Positions 26,324-34,595 are shown, counted from the stretch's first letter. The stretch: DNA of 40,704 bases from Rhodospirillales bacterium (GCA_023145215.1 JAGLED010000045.1:1-40704), one strand, 5' to 3'. Translations and numbers: made by a program. The notes: a model not told the origin generated them from the sequence alone.

Positions 26324-26711
26324 CGATTTCGTCCGCGTAGTTGGAGACCTCGACCAGATTGCCGTCGGGGTCTCGGAAATAAATGGAATTGATCGGCCCG
26401 GTGGCGCCGGTGCGCGTCGACGGCATCAACTCGATCTCGACGCCGGCCGCGGTCAGGTGTTTCACCACGTCATCGATCGGCGTCCGGGTGATCAGGCAGA
26501 AATCGCCGCCGCCCGCCTGCGGATGCGCCGCTTTGGGCTCGTACTCGCGGCCCGCCGGGTGCAGGTTGATCTTCTGGCGCCCGAATTTGAGGGCGGTGCG
26601 CCCCTCGCCGAACACCTCGCGCGTCATACCGAGCGCACGTTCATAGAAATCGCATGTCGCGCCGATGTCTTGCACCGTCAGCACGAAATGGTCGATACGG
26701 TCGATCTTCAT
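26316..26711 (-). CDS. VOC-superfamily protein, first gene of the acyl-CoA operon
   Basis: A 131-residue VOC domain: MKIDRIDHFVLTVQDIGATC with a metal histidine at position 8, a middle DFCLIT strand, and SIYFRDPDGNLVEVSNY with the metal Glu. The length fits the lactoylglutathione-lyase-like subgroup with one domain. GGGAGGA four bases before ATG 26711 sets the start and excludes the longer frame to 26735. The gene overlaps the CoA-transferase by 8 bases. VOC proteins include epimerases of acyl-CoA, a reasonable but unproven job here. Confidence 0.88.
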   Translation of the reverse strand: MKIDRIDHFVLTVQDIGATCDFYERALGMTREVFGEGRTALKFGRQKINLHPAGREYEPKAAHPQAGGGDFCLITRTPIDDVVKHLTAAGVEIELMPSTRTGATGPINSIYFRDPDGNLVEVSNYADEIDD

Positions 26712-26751
26712 GTCGTCCTCCCTAAGTGATGACAAAATACGGCAATCGGCC

Positions 26752-26794
26752 GTTTTCGCAAAACCGCCATTTGAGAAAACTATTTTCGCAAAAC
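26752..26794. promoter_or_regulatory. Two direct copies of TTTTCGCAAAAC upstream of the VOC/CoA-transferase operon
   Basis: TTTTCGCAAAAC occurs at 26753-26764 and again at 26783-26794, exactly 30 bases apart. The first is a GTTTT-CGC-AAAAC palindrome. They lie 42-83 bases upstream of the operon's first ATG, and the second is about 100 bases before the divergent GIY-YIG-like gene. The even helical spacing fits tandem binding of one dimeric regulator. Confidence 0.45.
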
Positions 26795-26892
26795 GAGAAA
26801 GCCTTGCGTCTTTATCGATTTTTTACGAAGTCATCATTTAAGGTGTGCTGTCGGCGGATTCCGCCGCAGGGGGAACATAAGGAAGGCAATCG

Positions 26893-27324
26893 ATGCTCGG
26901 GCGTTTCAAAAAGAAAAAGCCGGCCCCGGCTTACGACGGGCCGGCGCTGGACCCGGGATGGGCACGCAACCGCCACGGTAAGTTCCACCGGTTGATGATG
27001 CTCGACACCGAGGCCGAGCAACTCAACGGCCGGACCGGCGTCTTTGTGATCTGGCATTCGGGGGTCAAGCCGGAGTGGGTCTATGTCGGCGCCAGCGACA
27101 ACCTGGGGCATGCCATCGACCGCGCCGCCGAGGACGACGACATCGCGAGTTACGAAGTGAACGGCGGGCTTTTCGTGACCTGGTCGCCGATTTTGAAAGC
27201 GCGCCAGGGCGGCGTCCTCAAATATCTGGAGAAGGCGATGAAACCCGTCATCGAGAACCCGGAAATCAAGAAGATCAAGGACGGCCCGATCAACGTCAAG
27301 GTGCCCAAGCGCAGGTCGGGGTGA
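26893..27324 (+). CDS. Putative GIY-YIG-like fold protein
   Basis: A 143-residue protein with a lysine-rich N terminus (RFKKKKPAP). The middle reads GVFVIWHSGVKPEWVYVGAS, then DNLGHAIDRAAEDDDI, which follows the GIY...YIG-x-[ST]-x-NL-xx-R pattern of GIY-YIG nucleases. Later GVLKYLEKAMKP could supply the helix with the metal Glu. The classic tyrosines are changed (GVF and VYVG), so it may be a degenerate or non-catalytic member. AAGGAAGG before the ATG gives a good start. It is the boundary gene of the AT-rich islet that follows. Confidence 0.65.
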   Translation: MLGRFKKKKPAPAYDGPALDPGWARNRHGKFHRLMMLDTEAEQLNGRTGVFVIWHSGVKPEWVYVGASDNLGHAIDRAAEDDDIASYEVNGGLFVTWSPILKARQGGVLKYLEKAMKPVIENPEIKKIKDGPINVKVPKRRSG

Positions 27325-27330
27325 GCGAGA

Positions 27331-28062
27331 TTGGCGTCAACTAAGCACGCTTACAATCCGGTCCAACTGTATTTTAGGACCGCTTGGATTCTTAAACTTC
27401 GCCTCATGAGCGCCAGAAGGCATCTTTGGTCCGATCAAACATCATTAATTCATATTGAAACCGCAGCGGTCCAGATCAGGATGTGCTGCGAATGCGTTGC
27501 ATATATGTGCAAGATTATTGCTGACTTAGGGCAGTCAATTAGCCTGTCTGCAAGCACCAAGAAAGAGACAGTTCCCGGAAGAATATTTAAGTCTCTCGAC
27601 CGCACCGGTGCTCTTAATTTTCCCCGACAAGCAACTATCGAAAAGGTGGAAGATCGAGGCGAAAATTCAGTTTGGAAAATGGAGATTCAAGCTGGTTCAA
27701 TCGAGGAGATAGACCGAACGAATAAGTTGTGGTCCAAAACTGGTGACATTTTACATGAATTCCCGCCTGAGCGAGCTTGGCCTCTGAGCGGAGACGCAGC
27801 AAAAATAGATTTGTTTAAAATCTTGATATTTTGGAGAGTGGAACACCAGTGGTTATGGAACCGGTTTTGGACACATGCCGCAAAAATCGATGACAATATT
27901 TTTGCAATTTACTTGGACTCTGTTAGCGATGTAACGCCTCCAAAGCTGATCTCTAGCGTGGGGCACACCGAGAAACTCGGCAACATCGATTTTGACCCGT
28001 ATGCGTTGATCGATTTTGATGCCCCAGTGAACTGGAGTGATTTTGAAGACACTAAGTCCTGA
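27331..28062 (+). CDS. Unknown 243-residue protein in AT-richer islet
   Basis: I do not recognise this protein. The sequence is soluble and mixed. A helical segment near residues 38-70 (HIETAAVQIRMCCECVAYMC) weakly recalls the helix of HEPN-like proteins (xLRKxxELIAx), and Trp residues are frequent later (WPLSGDAAK, WRVEHQWLWNRFW). The start is TTG at 27331, six bases after the preceding stop; an ATG at 27406 is possible but has no ribosome site. Base composition is clearly more AT-rich than the flanks, suggesting transfer. Its stop codon lies inside a REP-like hairpin. Confidence 0.6.
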   Translation: MASTKHAYNPVQLYFRTAWILKLRLMSARRHLWSDQTSLIHIETAAVQIRMCCECVAYMCKIIADLGQSISLSASTKKETVPGRIFKSLDRTGALNFPRQATIEKVEDRGENSVWKMEIQAGSIEEIDRTNKLWSKTGDILHEFPPERAWPLSGDAAKIDLFKILIFWRVEHQWLWNRFWTHAAKIDDNIFAIYLDSVSDVTPPKLISSVGHTEKLGNIDFDPYALIDFDAPVNWSDFEDTKS

Positions 28063-28099
28063 ACCAAACCCCGGAGTAAATCCGGGGTAAGTTCAGGAC
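28056..28099. repeat. Nested REP-like hairpin overlapping a gene end
   Basis: Outer arms GTCCTGAAC (28056-28064) and GTTCAGGAC (28091-28099) enclose a second stem CCCCGGA/TCCGGGG (28069-28087). The TGA that ends the 243-residue gene lies within the left arm. The hairpin separates that gene from the convergent DUF3892 gene. Confidence 0.8.
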
Positions 28100-28110
28100 G
28101 ATGGAAGTTG

Positions 28111-28377
28111 TTAACAATCCGGGAGATTATCCAGATTGTTGTCTGGTTCTCCGTCCGGGCCGGTCCGGAGGTACTTTCCCTTTACGCGGTCGTTCACCAC
28201 CTGAATGTCAGACCGGCTCGTAGCCGGTTGCTGGACGTAATAAGAATGAGTGTTGCTTTCGATGTCATTGATCGCGTCTGCCTTCGTGCGGGGTGACCAC
28301 CACTGGCCATCGTTGCACAATGCCGTAATGTCACCGTCGTTATCTTTGCGAGACTTCGTAACTTTTCGATCGGCCAT
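28111..28377 (-). CDS. DUF3892-domain small protein
   Basis: An 88-residue protein matching the DUF3892 pattern: DITALCNDGQWWSPRTKADA, then INDIESNTHSYYV and a C-terminal VVNDRVKGKYLRTGPDGEPDNN. The family is short, cytosolic and of unknown role, often in accessory regions. AGGAGG five bases before the ATG is a strong ribosome site. It is convergent with the 243-residue gene and divergent from the CII-like gene, sharing a 126-base region with it. Its base composition is AT-richer than the chromosomal background. Confidence 0.85.
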   Translation of the reverse strand: MADRKVTKSRKDNDGDITALCNDGQWWSPRTKADAINDIESNTHSYYVQQPATSRSDIQVVNDRVKGKYLRTGPDGEPDNNLDNLPDC

Positions 28378-28503
28378 TTCAACCTCCTATGAGCGTAACT
28401 ATGGCGATTAAATAAACGCATGCTACACGCATCGCGTTTTCCAATAATTTGGTGTATCGTATCGCTTCTGTTCCTGCACCTGGAAACCACGGGGGGTATT
28501 TCC

Positions 28504-29013
28504 ATGGGGGAGACCAGATCAAGAACACCGCAGCCATACGGCACGGTTTATGAAGCTGTCGGGGAACTCATCGATCTCTTGGGAGGGCTTGAGGCTGCAG
28601 CGTCTCTTTGCTCACGGAGCAAGAGCAGCCTGCACACGTACATGGATCGGAACAGTCCAGGAATCTCGGCGCCGATTCATGTGGTTTTGGAGTTAGAAGC
28701 GCTTTGTGACAAAAAGCCTGTCACTGCATTCATGGCGGCCCGGGCGAACTTGGCGGTGATAGATCTCAAGAGCGCTGCGCCCAATTATGATTGGCTCAAC
28801 CATATCTCTCAGGTTTCAAAAGAGTTCGCCGACATCGTCCACGAAACGTCGAAAGCGCTTAGCAATCAAGGAGACATTGACCCGGTTGAAGCCGCAAACA
28901 TACTCAGAGAGATCGACGAACATATGGATGCGCTTGGAAAATTGAGAAAAGCGATTGAGGCAAGACGCCAAGACGTTGATAGAAGAGACGCATCTGGACA
29001 ATCCGTAGCGTAG
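28504..29013 (+). CDS. Small regulator-like protein, resembling phage CII-type regulators
   Basis: A 169-residue protein. Residues 15-45 (YEAVGELIDLLGGLEAAASL, then CSRSKSSLHTYMD) read as a helix-turn-helix, with LELEALCDKKPVTAFMAARA as a following helical part. The C-terminal half is charged and helical, a likely oligomerisation coil. This organisation resembles phage regulatory CII-family proteins in alphaproteobacterial phages, but no integrase or other phage gene is near. ATG 28504 is supported by GGGGGG upstream; a longer frame from 28420 would be odd and hydrophobic. AT-rich like its islet neighbours. Confidence 0.6.
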   Translation: MGETRSRTPQPYGTVYEAVGELIDLLGGLEAAASLCSRSKSSLHTYMDRNSPGISAPIHVVLELEALCDKKPVTAFMAARANLAVIDLKSAAPNYDWLNHISQVSKEFADIVHETSKALSNQGDIDPVEAANILREIDEHMDALGKLRKAIEARRQDVDRRDASGQSVA

Positions 29014-29023
29014 GTATTTTCGT

Positions 29024-29230
29024 CCCCTCTCACCCTCGCTCTCGCGGGGGCAGGCTCTAACCTCTCCCCCCAAGCGTGAGAGGGAAAATCGTCCCCACCT
29101 CGTTTCCCGGGCGGGCCGAAGAGGTGCCCCCCTCACCTAACCTCTCCCCCAAGGGGGAGAGGGATAAGAGAGTTCCGTCATTCCTTCAGGGTCCCTCTCC
29201 TCCACGTGTGGAGGAGAGGACAGGTGAGGA
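29024..29230. repeat. Large REP-like repeat block downstream of ecm
   Basis: Several CCCTCTCC, CTCACC and GGTGAGG units form inverted repeats, including CCTCTCCCCCAAGGGGGAGAGG and CTCCTCCACGTGTGGAGGAG. Together they fill 222 bases between the convergent CII-like and ecm genes. No gene is visible. Confidence 0.7.
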
Positions 29231-29235
29231 GGATC

Positions 29236-31263
29236 TCAAGCTGCCTGTTTGTGGGCGTCTTCGACGATGGAAACGATGCCGTCGAGAATCCGCGTCAGGT
29301 CGAAATCCTTCGGCGTATAGACGGCGGCGACGCCGCTTTCGAGAAGGCGCTTGGCGTCGTCGGGCGGGATGATGCCGCCGACCACGACCGGCACGTCGCC
29401 GATCCCCGCCGCGTCCATCTTTGCGACCACGTCGGCGACGAGGGTCACGTGCGAGCCCGACAGGATCGACAAGCCGACCACGTGCACGCCTTCCTGAAGG
29501 GCGGCCTGGACGATCTCGTCGGGGGTCAGGCGAATGCCTTCGTAGACGACCTCGAGACCTGCATCGCGGGCGCGGACCGCGATCTGCTCGGCGCCGTTGG
29601 AATGGCCGTCCAAGCCGGGTTTGCCGACCAGCATCTTGAGGCGCGTGCCGAGCACATTTTCGAGCTTGTCGACCCGCGCGCGAATCTCCGCCATCGCGTC
29701 GGCGGACTGCGAGGATGCGCCCCCGACCCCGGTCGGCGCACGGTATTCGCCGTAGACCGAGCGGAGCGTTTCCGCCCACTCACCCGTCGTGACACCCGCG
29801 TGCGCGCAGGCGATGGAAGGCTCCATGATGTTCTTGCCTTCTTCGGCGGCGGCCTTGAGGTCCTTGAGGGCGGCGTCGACCTTTGCCGCGTCGCGGCTTT
29901 CACGCCATTTCTTAAGACCTTCGATCTGTTCCTTTTCCGCCATCGCGTCGACGGTGAGGATCGAGCCGTCCCCGGCGGTCAACGGCGACGGCTCGCCGTC
30001 GGTGTAGCGGTTGACGCCGATCACCGGTTGCTCGCCGCGTTCGATGGCGGCCAACCTGAGCGCGTTGCTTTCGACCAGCCGGCGCTTCATGTACGAGTTC
30101 TCGACCGCCGAGACGGCGCCGCCCATGTCGTCGATCTGAGCAAGCTCCTTGAGCGCACCGGCCTTCAGTTCCTCGACTTTCTTTTCAACGACCGGCGAGC
30201 CGTCGAACAGGTCGCCGTATTCCAGAAGATCGGTCTCGTAGGCGACGATCTGCTGCAGCCTCAACGACCACTGCTGATCCCATGGACGCGGCAACCCGAG
30301 CGCCTCGTTCCAGGCCGGCAACTGCACCGCCCGCGCCCGGGCGTTCTTGGACAGCGTGACCGCCAGCATTTCCAAGAGGATGCGATAGACGTTGTTTTCC
30401 GGCTGCTGCTCGGTCAACCCCAGGGAGTTCACCTGCACGCCGTAACGGAAGCGGCGCAGTTTCGGATCCTCGACACCGTAACGCTCGCGGCAGATGTCAT
30501 CCCACAGCTCGGTGAACGCGCGCATCTTGCACATTTCGGTGACGAAGCGGACGCCGGCGTTGACGAAGAAGCTGATACGACCGACCACGGTCGGGAAATC
30601 CTCTTCGGGCACCAGCGGCCGGACCCGGTCCAGCACCTCGATCGCAATGGCGAGCGCATAGGCCAGTTCCTGCACCGGCGTCGCACCGGCTTCTTGCAGG
30701 TGATACGAGCAGACGTTGGTCGGGTTCCATTTCGGGATTTCCCGGTACGTGAAACTGACCACGTCGGCGATCAGTTTCAGACTGGGCGCCGGCGGGAAAA
30801 TATACGTGCCGCGCGACAGATACTCTTTGATGATGTCGTTCTGGGTGGTCCCGGAAAGCTGATCGCGCCTGACCCCCTGCCGTTCCGCCGTCGCCACGTA
30901 CAATGCCAGCAGCCACGCCGCCGGCGCGTTGATGGTCATCGACGTGTTCATCTTATCGAGCGGGATACCGTCGAGGAGCGCTTCCATATCGCCCAGGTGC
31001 GAGATCGGCACGCCGACCTTGCCCACTTCCCCCTTGGCCAGAAGGTGATCTGAATCGTATCCCGTCTGGGTCGGCAGATCGAAGGCGATGGAGAGTCCGG
31101 TCTGACCCTTTTCCAGGTTGGACCGGTACAGCTTGTTCGATTCACGGGCCGACGAATGACCGGAATACGTGCGGAAAAGCCACGGACGGTCAGGCGTCAC
31201 GCGAGCCTCTGCGTTCGCATCCGCAGCAAGACCCTTTCCGGACTCGGCGTAATTTTCTGTCAT
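29236..31263 (-). CDS. ecm: Ethylmalonyl-CoA mutase (MeaA-type, B12-dependent)
   Basis: A 675-residue methylmalonyl-CoA-mutase-family enzyme in which catalytic and B12 domains are fused. The TIM-barrel part begins PWLFRTYSGHSSARESNKLY and includes the substrate region DLPTQTGYDSDH. The C-terminal B12 domain has the DxHxxG ligand motif in KPGLDGHSNGAEQ near residue 549, followed by the GSHV base-off region. Ethylmalonyl-CoA mutase converts ethylmalonyl-CoA to methylsuccinyl-CoA. I call it Ecm rather than Mcm because it lies divergent to ccr and mcd. The start at 31263 leaves out a 34-residue upstream extension. The next B12 user in the window is NrdJ. Confidence 0.9.
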   Translation of the reverse strand: MTENYAESGKGLAADANAEARVTPDRPWLFRTYSGHSSARESNKLYRSNLEKGQTGLSIAFDLPTQTGYDSDHLLAKGEVGKVGVPISHLGDMEALLDGIPLDKMNTSMTINAPAAWLLALYVATAERQGVRRDQLSGTTQNDIIKEYLSRGTYIFPPAPSLKLIADVVSFTYREIPKWNPTNVCSYHLQEAGATPVQELAYALAIAIEVLDRVRPLVPEEDFPTVVGRISFFVNAGVRFVTEMCKMRAFTELWDDICRERYGVEDPKLRRFRYGVQVNSLGLTEQQPENNVYRILLEMLAVTLSKNARARAVQLPAWNEALGLPRPWDQQWSLRLQQIVAYETDLLEYGDLFDGSPVVEKKVEELKAGALKELAQIDDMGGAVSAVENSYMKRRLVESNALRLAAIERGEQPVIGVNRYTDGEPSPLTAGDGSILTVDAMAEKEQIEGLKKWRESRDAAKVDAALKDLKAAAEEGKNIMEPSIACAHAGVTTGEWAETLRSVYGEYRAPTGVGGASSQSADAMAEIRARVDKLENVLGTRLKMLVGKPGLDGHSNGAEQIAVRARDAGLEVVYEGIRLTPDEIVQAALQEGVHVVGLSILSGSHVTLVADVVAKMDAAGIGDVPVVVGGIIPPDDAKRLLESGVAAVYTPKDFDLTRILDGIVSIVEDAHKQAA

Positions 31264-31343
31264 TAACTTGAAGCCCCCGAATGAATTAAATCCACTTTCC
31301 TCATTTCCACGAAATAAAATTATAAAAACATGGAAAATTTTTT

Positions 31344-31426
31344 CGCAACGTAGCAAATTGTGCATTGCGGTGAAAGCGGAATCCGTCTACGAATCTTATT
31401 GCGATGCAACAAATTTGCAATCGCAT
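31344..31426. promoter_or_regulatory. Paired palindromes between ecm and ccr
   Basis: Site 1 has CGCAA (31344-31348) and TTGCG (31365-31369). Site 2 nests TGCAA/TTGCA (31405-31419) within TGCGAT/ATCGCA (31400-31425). Their centres are about 56 bases apart. They lie in the AT-rich 243-base region shared by the divergent ecm and ccr genes, so one regulator could control both. Motifs with TTTGCAA cores are reported for the short-chain fatty-acyl-CoA regulators of the RamB/PccR type. Confidence 0.45.
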
Positions 31427-31506
31427 CAGGGGATCGTCGCATGCTTTGGGAGGCGGGCGGCGTGAAGACGAACAAAGATGCGTCTAAAGACACAGGGGAC
31501 GAACCA

Positions 31507-32787
31507 ATGACCGAAGCTGCCGAAATTATCGAAATCTATCCGGACCTTCCGAAGAAGGACCTTTACGAGCTGGGCGAAATCCCGCCGCTGGGCCATGTGC
31601 CGAAACAGATGTACGCGTGGGCGATCCGTCAGGAGCGCCACGGCGAACCGGATACCGCCATGCAGGTCGAGGTTGTCGATGTCCCCGAGCTGGACAGCCA
31701 CGACGTCCTGATCATGGTGATGGCCGCGGGCGTCAACTACAACGGTGTGTGGGCCGCGCTCGGCACGCCGATCAGCCCGTTCGACTATCACAAGGCCGAA
31801 TATCACATCGCCGGTTCCGATGCGTCCGGCATCGTCTACGCGGTCGGCTCGAAAGTGACCCGCTTCAAGGTCGGCGACGAAGTCGTCGTGCATTGTAACC
31901 AGGACGACGGCGACGACGAGGAATGCAACGGCGGCGATCCGATGTTCTCGACGTCGCAACGCATCTGGGGCTATGAAACCCCCGACGGTTCTTTCGCGCA
32001 GTTCTGCCGCGTCCAGGACCGCCAGTGCATGGAACGCCCCAAGCATCTGACTTGGGAAGAAAGTGCGTGCTACACCCTCGTGCTGGCGACGTCGTACCGA
32101 ATGCTGTTCGGCCACCGTCCGCACATCCTGCGCCCGGGCCACAACGTTCTCGTCTGGGGTGCGTCGGGCGGTCTCGGCGCGATGGCGGTGCAGCTTTGCG
32201 CGGTTTCCGGCGCCAACGCCATCGGTGTGATCTCAGACGAGGACAAACGCGAGTTCGTCATGAGCCTCGGCGCCAAGGGCGTCATCAACCGCAAGGATTT
32301 TAACTGCTGGGGCCAACTGCCGCCCGTTAACGGCGACGGCTTCAAGGAGTACATGAAAGAGACCCGTAAGTTCGGCAAGGCGATCTGGGACATCACCGGC
32401 AAGGGCAACGATGTCGATTTCGTGTTCGAACACCCGGGCGAAGCCACCTTCCCGGTCAGCTGCAACGTCGTCAAACGGGGCGGGATGGTCGTGTTCTGCG
32501 CCGGCACCACGGGTTACAACCTGACCATGGACGCCAGATTCGTCTGGATGCGCCAGAAGCGGATCCAGGGCAGCCACTTCGCCAACCTGATGCAGGCCAG
32601 CCAGGCCAACAACCTGGTTGTCGAACGCCGTATCGATCCGTGCATGTCGGAAGTGTTCTCGTGGGACGACATTCCCGCCGCGCACATGAAGATGCTGCGC
32701 AACCAGCACAAGCCCGGCAACATGGCGGTTCTGGTGCAGGCCAAGAAACCGGGCCGGCGCACCATCGAGGATTGCATCGAGGGCTAA
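31507..32787 (+). CDS. ccr: Crotonyl-CoA carboxylase/reductase
   Basis: A 426-residue MDR-family enzyme that reductively carboxylates crotonyl-CoA with NADPH and CO2 to give ethylmalonyl-CoA, the key step of the ethylmalonyl-CoA pathway. Evidence: MYAWAIRQERHGEPDTAMQV, GVNYNGVWAALGTP, EYHIAGSDASGIVYAVGSKV, the NADPH-binding WGASGGLGAMAVQL near residue 217, and the family-specific FCAGTTGYNLTMDARF and QGSHFANL. ATG 31507 follows AGGGGACGAACCA; the ORF extends upstream through the promoter region. Length matches known Ccr enzymes. It is followed by mcd. Confidence 0.96.
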   Translation: MTEAAEIIEIYPDLPKKDLYELGEIPPLGHVPKQMYAWAIRQERHGEPDTAMQVEVVDVPELDSHDVLIMVMAAGVNYNGVWAALGTPISPFDYHKAEYHIAGSDASGIVYAVGSKVTRFKVGDEVVVHCNQDDGDDEECNGGDPMFSTSQRIWGYETPDGSFAQFCRVQDRQCMERPKHLTWEESACYTLVLATSYRMLFGHRPHILRPGHNVLVWGASGGLGAMAVQLCAVSGANAIGVISDEDKREFVMSLGAKGVINRKDFNCWGQLPPVNGDGFKEYMKETRKFGKAIWDITGKGNDVDFVFEHPGEATFPVSCNVVKRGGMVVFCAGTTGYNLTMDARFVWMRQKRIQGSHFANLMQASQANNLVVERRIDPCMSEVFSWDDIPAAHMKMLRNQHKPGNMAVLVQAKKPGRRTIEDCIEG

Positions 32788-32920
32788 GCGCCCGATGACG
32801 GGGGCGTCCGGCGCGCTTGCCGGACCGCCCGAGGGCCTTTAACGTGCCGGATCGATAAAAATAACAACAAGCCGAATCCGGTGAAAACGTCGCCAATGGG
32901 GAGCGATGGGGAGCAACAGG

Positions 32921-34594
32921 ATGGACGCGAGCGGCAATAACGACGTGCCGTTGATCGACGGGTTGACCGGGCTGTGCGAGGCGGCGCTGCCGGCCGCCGA
33001 AGGTCTTCTGGCGGAAACCCGCCGGCATCTCCAGAGCATGGTCGTCGTCGACGGGCGCGTGAAGGGCGCACTGGTCGAGACGTATCAGACCGAGGTCCAC
33101 GGCCTCGCCTGGATCGCGACGTATGTCGAAGGCCTCAGGCAGATGCTGGAATGGGGCAAGCGCCTCGACGCCGAAGGCCGCTTCGGCGAACTCGAAAAAC
33201 TGATGGTGCAGGCCGCGTTCGGCGAGTACTTGTGCCAGCTCGAAGGCGGCATCGCCGTCAGCCAGTTGGAAATCGTGCGTCCCGGCGACATCGGCATCGG
33301 CGAGGCGGAGATCGCGGCGTTCAGGAACGACGCCGTGCGGACGCTTCAGCAACACGGCAACACGGGCGCCGTACGTGCGCGCATCGCAGAGCTGATCGAG
33401 GACGGACACTTCGGCGCACCGGGTCTGTCGGACGAGACGCTCGACATGGTCCGCGACCAGTTCCGCCGCTTCGCCGCCGAACAAGTCCAACCCCATGCCC
33501 ACGAATGGCATCTGAAGGACGAACTGATTCCGATCGAGATCGTCGAACAGATGGCGGAACTGGGCGTGTTCGGCCTGACGGTCCCCGAAGACTTCGGCGG
33601 CCTCGGTCTGGGCAAGATGGCGATGTGCGTCGTCACCGAAGAACTCAGCCGCGCCTACATCGGCGTCGGCTCATTGGGGACGCGCTCCGAAATCGCCGCG
33701 GAACTGATCCGGCTCGGCGGCACCGACGCGCAGAAAGAACACTACCTTCCCCTCATCGCGTCGGGCGAGATACTGCCGACCGCGGTCTTCACCGAACCCG
33801 GCACCGGGTCCGATCTCGCGTCTTTGAAGACCCGGGCCATCAAGGACGGCGACACCTATAAAGTGACCGGCAACAAGACCTGGATCACGCACGCGTCGCG
33901 ATCCGACATGATGACGTTGCTGGTCCGCACCGATCCGGACGAGCCCGGCTACAAGGGCTTGTCGATGCTGCTGGTCGAAAAGCCGCGCGGGACCGAAGAC
34001 GATCCGTTCCCCAAGGACGGCATGACCGGCGGCGAGATCGAAGTGCTCGGTTACCGGGGCATGAAGGAATACGAGCTTGGCTTCGACGCCATGGAGGTCC
34101 CGGCCGAACAGCTTTTGGGCGGCGAGGAAGGCCAGGGCTTCAAGCAACTGATGGCGACGTTCGAAAGCGCCCGCATCCAGACCGCGGCGCGCGCCGTCGG
34201 TGTGGCGCAGAACGCGATGGAACTCGGCCTCGAATACGCGACGGGGCGCATCCAGTTCGGCAAGCCGATCTATAAATTCCCGCGCGTCCACGGCAAGATC
34301 GCCTGGATGGCGGTCGAAACCATGATCGCGCGCCAGATCACCTATTTCTCGGGCCGCGAAAAGGATTCGGACCGCCGCTGCGATATCGAAGCGGGCATGG
34401 CGAAACTGCTGGCCGCCCGCGTCGCCTGGGCCAACGCCGACGGGGCGCTGCAAATCCACGGCGGCAACGGCTACGCCCTCGAATATCCGATTTCCCGCGT
34501 GCTCTGCGATGCCCGCATCCTCAATATCTTCGAGGGCGCGGCCGAAATCCAGGCGCAGGTGATCGCACGCGGTTTGCTGGAGGGAAGGAACTGA
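32921..34594 (+). CDS. mcd: (2S)-methylsuccinyl-CoA dehydrogenase
   Basis: A 557-residue acyl-CoA dehydrogenase of the ethylmalonyl-CoA pathway, oxidising methylsuccinyl-CoA to mesaconyl-CoA. An N-terminal helical domain of about 150 residues (LCEAALPAAEGLLAETRRHL onward) precedes the classic fold, a feature of this subfamily. Typical ACAD parts are LGVFGLTVPEDFGGLGLG, FTEPGTGSDLASLKT, the FAD-binding KTWITHASRSDMMTLL, and a C-terminal QIHGGNGYALEYPISRVLCD. ATG 32921 has GGGGAG seven bases upstream; another ATG at 32906 is five codons earlier. Order ccr-mcd supports the assignment. Confidence 0.93.
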   Translation: MDASGNNDVPLIDGLTGLCEAALPAAEGLLAETRRHLQSMVVVDGRVKGALVETYQTEVHGLAWIATYVEGLRQMLEWGKRLDAEGRFGELEKLMVQAAFGEYLCQLEGGIAVSQLEIVRPGDIGIGEAEIAAFRNDAVRTLQQHGNTGAVRARIAELIEDGHFGAPGLSDETLDMVRDQFRRFAAEQVQPHAHEWHLKDELIPIEIVEQMAELGVFGLTVPEDFGGLGLGKMAMCVVTEELSRAYIGVGSLGTRSEIAAELIRLGGTDAQKEHYLPLIASGEILPTAVFTEPGTGSDLASLKTRAIKDGDTYKVTGNKTWITHASRSDMMTLLVRTDPDEPGYKGLSMLLVEKPRGTEDDPFPKDGMTGGEIEVLGYRGMKEYELGFDAMEVPAEQLLGGEEGQGFKQLMATFESARIQTAARAVGVAQNAMELGLEYATGRIQFGKPIYKFPRVHGKIAWMAVETMIARQITYFSGREKDSDRRCDIEAGMAKLLAARVAWANADGALQIHGGNGYALEYPISRVLCDARILNIFEGAAEIQAQVIARGLLEGRN

Positions 34595-34595
34595 C

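Noticed and set aside
29024-29230. Possible CRISPR array
   Set aside because: The repeats are palindromic REP-type units of unequal length without regular spacers.
29206-31053. Long plus-strand ORF of 615 codons
   Set aside because: It is antisense to the ethylmalonyl-CoA mutase and its composition is that of a shadow frame.
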